64,000 nt of DNA, from NCBI GenBank assembly GCA_016212105.1, contig JACRHJ010000052.1, positions 21,134 to 85,133 on the forward strand, in the 5' to 3' direction. The notes beneath the pieces are model-generated. The model did no database searches. It was not told where the DNA came from and saw nothing but the letters and a program-made list of their open reading frames with translations. Both the position numbers and the translations under genes were made by a program. The DNA comes from Nitrospirota bacterium (GTDB lineage Bacteria; Nitrospirota; JACRHJ01). Shown here piece by piece: positions 63,001-64,000 of this stretch. Position 1 is the first letter of the stretch. Every line of letters begins with the position of its first letter.

Positions 63001-63051
63001 TTGACAAACACAGACCAATAGTACATACTCATACATATGATATATATGTAC
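63001..63051 (+). promoter_or_regulatory. promoter and likely operator of vapBC
   Basis: TTGACA at 63001-63006 and CATACT at 63024-63029 are 17 bases apart. Inverted arms GTACATA (63021-63027) and TATGTAC (63045-63051) flank 17 bases, a typical layout for a VapB-controlled operator that covers the -10 box and start site. GGGAGG follows. Confidence 0.65.
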
Positions 63052-63062
63052 GGGAGGGCAAA

Positions 63063-63257
63063 ATGAAGACAACGCTCAACATAGAAGATGAACTGCTCGA
63101 TAAGGCCGCGAAACTGACGGGCATCAAGGAAAAGACCTCGCTTGTCAGACTCGGGCTCGAAGCCCTCATTTCTCGGGAAAGCGCCAGGCGGCTCGCAAGG
63201 CTTGGCGGGACGGAAAAGGGGCTGGAGGATGTACCGCGCAGAAGGTCTGCAACCTAA
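63063..63257 (+). CDS. vapB: VapB-type antitoxin
   Basis: The 64-residue product has the VapB plan: an N-terminal ribbon-helix-helix MKTTLNIEDELLDKAAKLTG, then EKTSLVRLGLEALI, and a short C-terminal tail that would bind the toxin. It starts 12 bases after the inverted repeat and ends directly before vapC. Autoregulation is likely. Confidence 0.9.
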   Translation: MKTTLNIEDELLDKAAKLTGIKEKTSLVRLGLEALISRESARRLARLGGTEKGLEDVPRRRSAT

Positions 63258-63626
63258 ATGGTGATTGTCGATTCTTCCGTATGGATCGCGCACCTGCGTA
63301 CCGGCGATGTCGGGCTCGATGAGCTGCTCGACGAAGACCGTGTCACGTGTCATCCGTTTATCGTCGGAGAACTCGCCTGCGGTAACCTTGCGAACAGGGC
63401 TGAAATCCTGTCGCTGCTACGTTCGCTTCCCACGGCGGCCTCTGTGGAGCATGAAGAACTCATGTGGTTTATAGAGAACTACGGGCTGATGGGAATAGGG
63501 CTCGGTTTCGTGGACATGCACATCCTGGCATCGGCGATGCTTGCCATGACGCCGGTATGGTCGCTCGACAGGAGGATGGGAGAGGTTGCGGGAGAGCTTG
63601 GATTAGGATATAGAAATGACGAATAA
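63258..63626 (+). CDS. vapC: VapC-type PIN-domain toxin
   Basis: VapC toxins are ribonucleases, most of which cut tRNA. The 122-residue product has the PIN acidic residues: Asp5 in VIVDSSVWI, Glu38 in VGELACG, and Asp in GFVDMHILASAM near residue 90. All positions expected for an active enzyme are present. The ATG follows the antitoxin stop directly. The following orphan overlaps its end by 11 bases. Confidence 0.9.
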   Translation: MVIVDSSVWIAHLRTGDVGLDELLDEDRVTCHPFIVGELACGNLANRAEILSLLRSLPTAASVEHEELMWFIENYGLMGIGLGFVDMHILASAMLAMTPVWSLDRRMGEVAGELGLGYRNDE

Positions 63627-63900
63627 AGGCTACCTTTCAGATGAGACGGTGAGGAGTTTAGCTGTGTTCGAGGAACAGCTCTTCACTGTCGACTCTATAA
63701 TGAAAGAGTTAGCGAAGTCGCGTGGCTTTAAACTCGTAGGAAATTTTCATGGTGAGTGGCCTGCACGGGGGATTCGAAAAAGGCATTGGGTAACGTATTA
63801 CGATATATCGATATGCTTAAATCCAGATTACTTAGATGAAGGCAAGGCGTATTATCTTCTGGTTCTCTCCCACTTTGTGTGGGTAGAAGTTAGCGTTTAG
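63616..63900 (+). CDS. AT-rich orphan overlapping vapC
   Basis: The 94-residue product is predicted to be soluble and mixed alpha/beta, with an ISICLNPDYLDEGKAYYLLV stretch. I do not recognise a family. It overlaps vapC by 11 bases, so it may be translated from the same message; base use is AT-richer than in vapBC. It could be a third gene of the toxin-antitoxin operon or leftover cargo next to the insertion sequence. Confidence 0.5.
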   Translation: MTNKGYLSDETVRSLAVFEEQLFTVDSIMKELAKSRGFKLVGNFHGEWPARGIRKRHWVTYYDISICLNPDYLDEGKAYYLLVLSHFVWVEVSV

Positions 63901-63941
63901 TATTATACTCTTCTCCTGAGATAGACTACAGGAGGAGATTC

Positions 63942-64000
63942 ATGAACGAGAAAGACCTGTTTGGTTTGGCCCTTGGCCTTTCGTCGCCCTGGTACATCGA
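63942..64000 (+). CDS. ISL3-family transposase, N-terminal fragment (cut by the window end)
   Basis: Only the first 19 codons are visible. The start MNEKDLFGLALGLSSPWYI is characteristic of ISL3-family transposases, which begin with a LF.lALGL..PW motif. AGGAGGAG lies four bases upstream. The left end of the insertion sequence probably lies between 63901 and 63940, but its terminal repeat cannot be confirmed without the other end. Confidence 0.7.
   Translation, partial: MNEKDLFGLALGLSSPWYI

Noticed and set aside
61621..63051. Carotenoid gene cluster
   Set aside because: Only one CrtI-like protein is present. No phytoene synthase or cyclase of the carotenoid type is near, and the neighbour is an ACP.

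Overview
The window is a 64 kb stretch of a fairly GC-rich chromosome of a Gram-negative, respiring bacterium. Both edges cut genes. The evidence for the cell type is a 14-subunit complex I, several c-type cytochromes, lipoproteins and secreted proteins, an AMIN-type cell-wall amidase and an MglA-family GTPase. GTG and TTG starts are common, and Ile ATA and Arg AGG codons are unusually frequent for such GC. MglA, the formate-dehydrogenase-like NuoG and the modular intergenic repeats would fit a Desulfobacterota- or Nitrospirota-like lineage. That placement is inference: the window holds no rRNA or other decisive marker.

Layout. 1-1.9 kb: 3' part of an MglA-like GTPase with a long coiled-coil tail, then a small zinc-ribbon protein. 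2.1-18.05 kb: nuoABCDEFGHIJKLMN behind a sigma70-type promoter, closed by a rho-independent terminator; most gaps larger than a few bases inside the operon are filled by repeats. 18-22 kb: UbiA prenyltransferase, an AT-rich orphan, UbiX, Era and a lipoprotein. 22-29 kb: smc and mutS, followed by a 33-codon membrane-peptide gene on the minus strand with its own promoter. 29-35 kb: a secreted protein, a GlcD-type FAD oxidase, glutamate dehydrogenase and a NodIJ-type ABC exporter. 35-42 kb: two tiny anchored diheme cytochromes, a secreted Met/Cys-motif protein, an UlaG-like hydrolase, Ogt, TrmL, a four-repeat MshEN-like protein, an M50 protease, a TMTC-like TPR membrane protein and a monoheme cytochrome. 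42.4-53.2 kb: tRNA-Ala(CGC), then the fatty-acid synthesis cluster yceD-rpmF-plsX-fabH / acyl-CoA dehydrogenase-etfB-etfA / fabD / fabG-acpP-fabF-rnc. 53-58 kb: a radical SAM protein, purMN, livGF and an NTF2-like orphan. 58-64 kb: the amidase (minus strand), a divergent SRPBCC-ACP-FAD oxidoreductase operon, a VapBC toxin-antitoxin pair, an orphan, and the start of an ISL3-family transposase.

How the genes work together. Complex I passes electrons from NADH to a quinone; the UbiA/UbiX pair could make that quinone (a menaquinone by the futalosine route is possible but unproven). The fab cluster builds acyl chains, and an acyl-CoA dehydrogenase with a ferredoxin-fused EtfA lies in the middle of it. 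The 60.8-63 kb operon carries a second, dedicated acyl carrier protein beside a cyclase-like and a desaturase-like protein, which is the best candidate here for an undescribed small pathway. The intergenic space is dominated by a set of modular palindromic repeat families, in one place nested inside each other.
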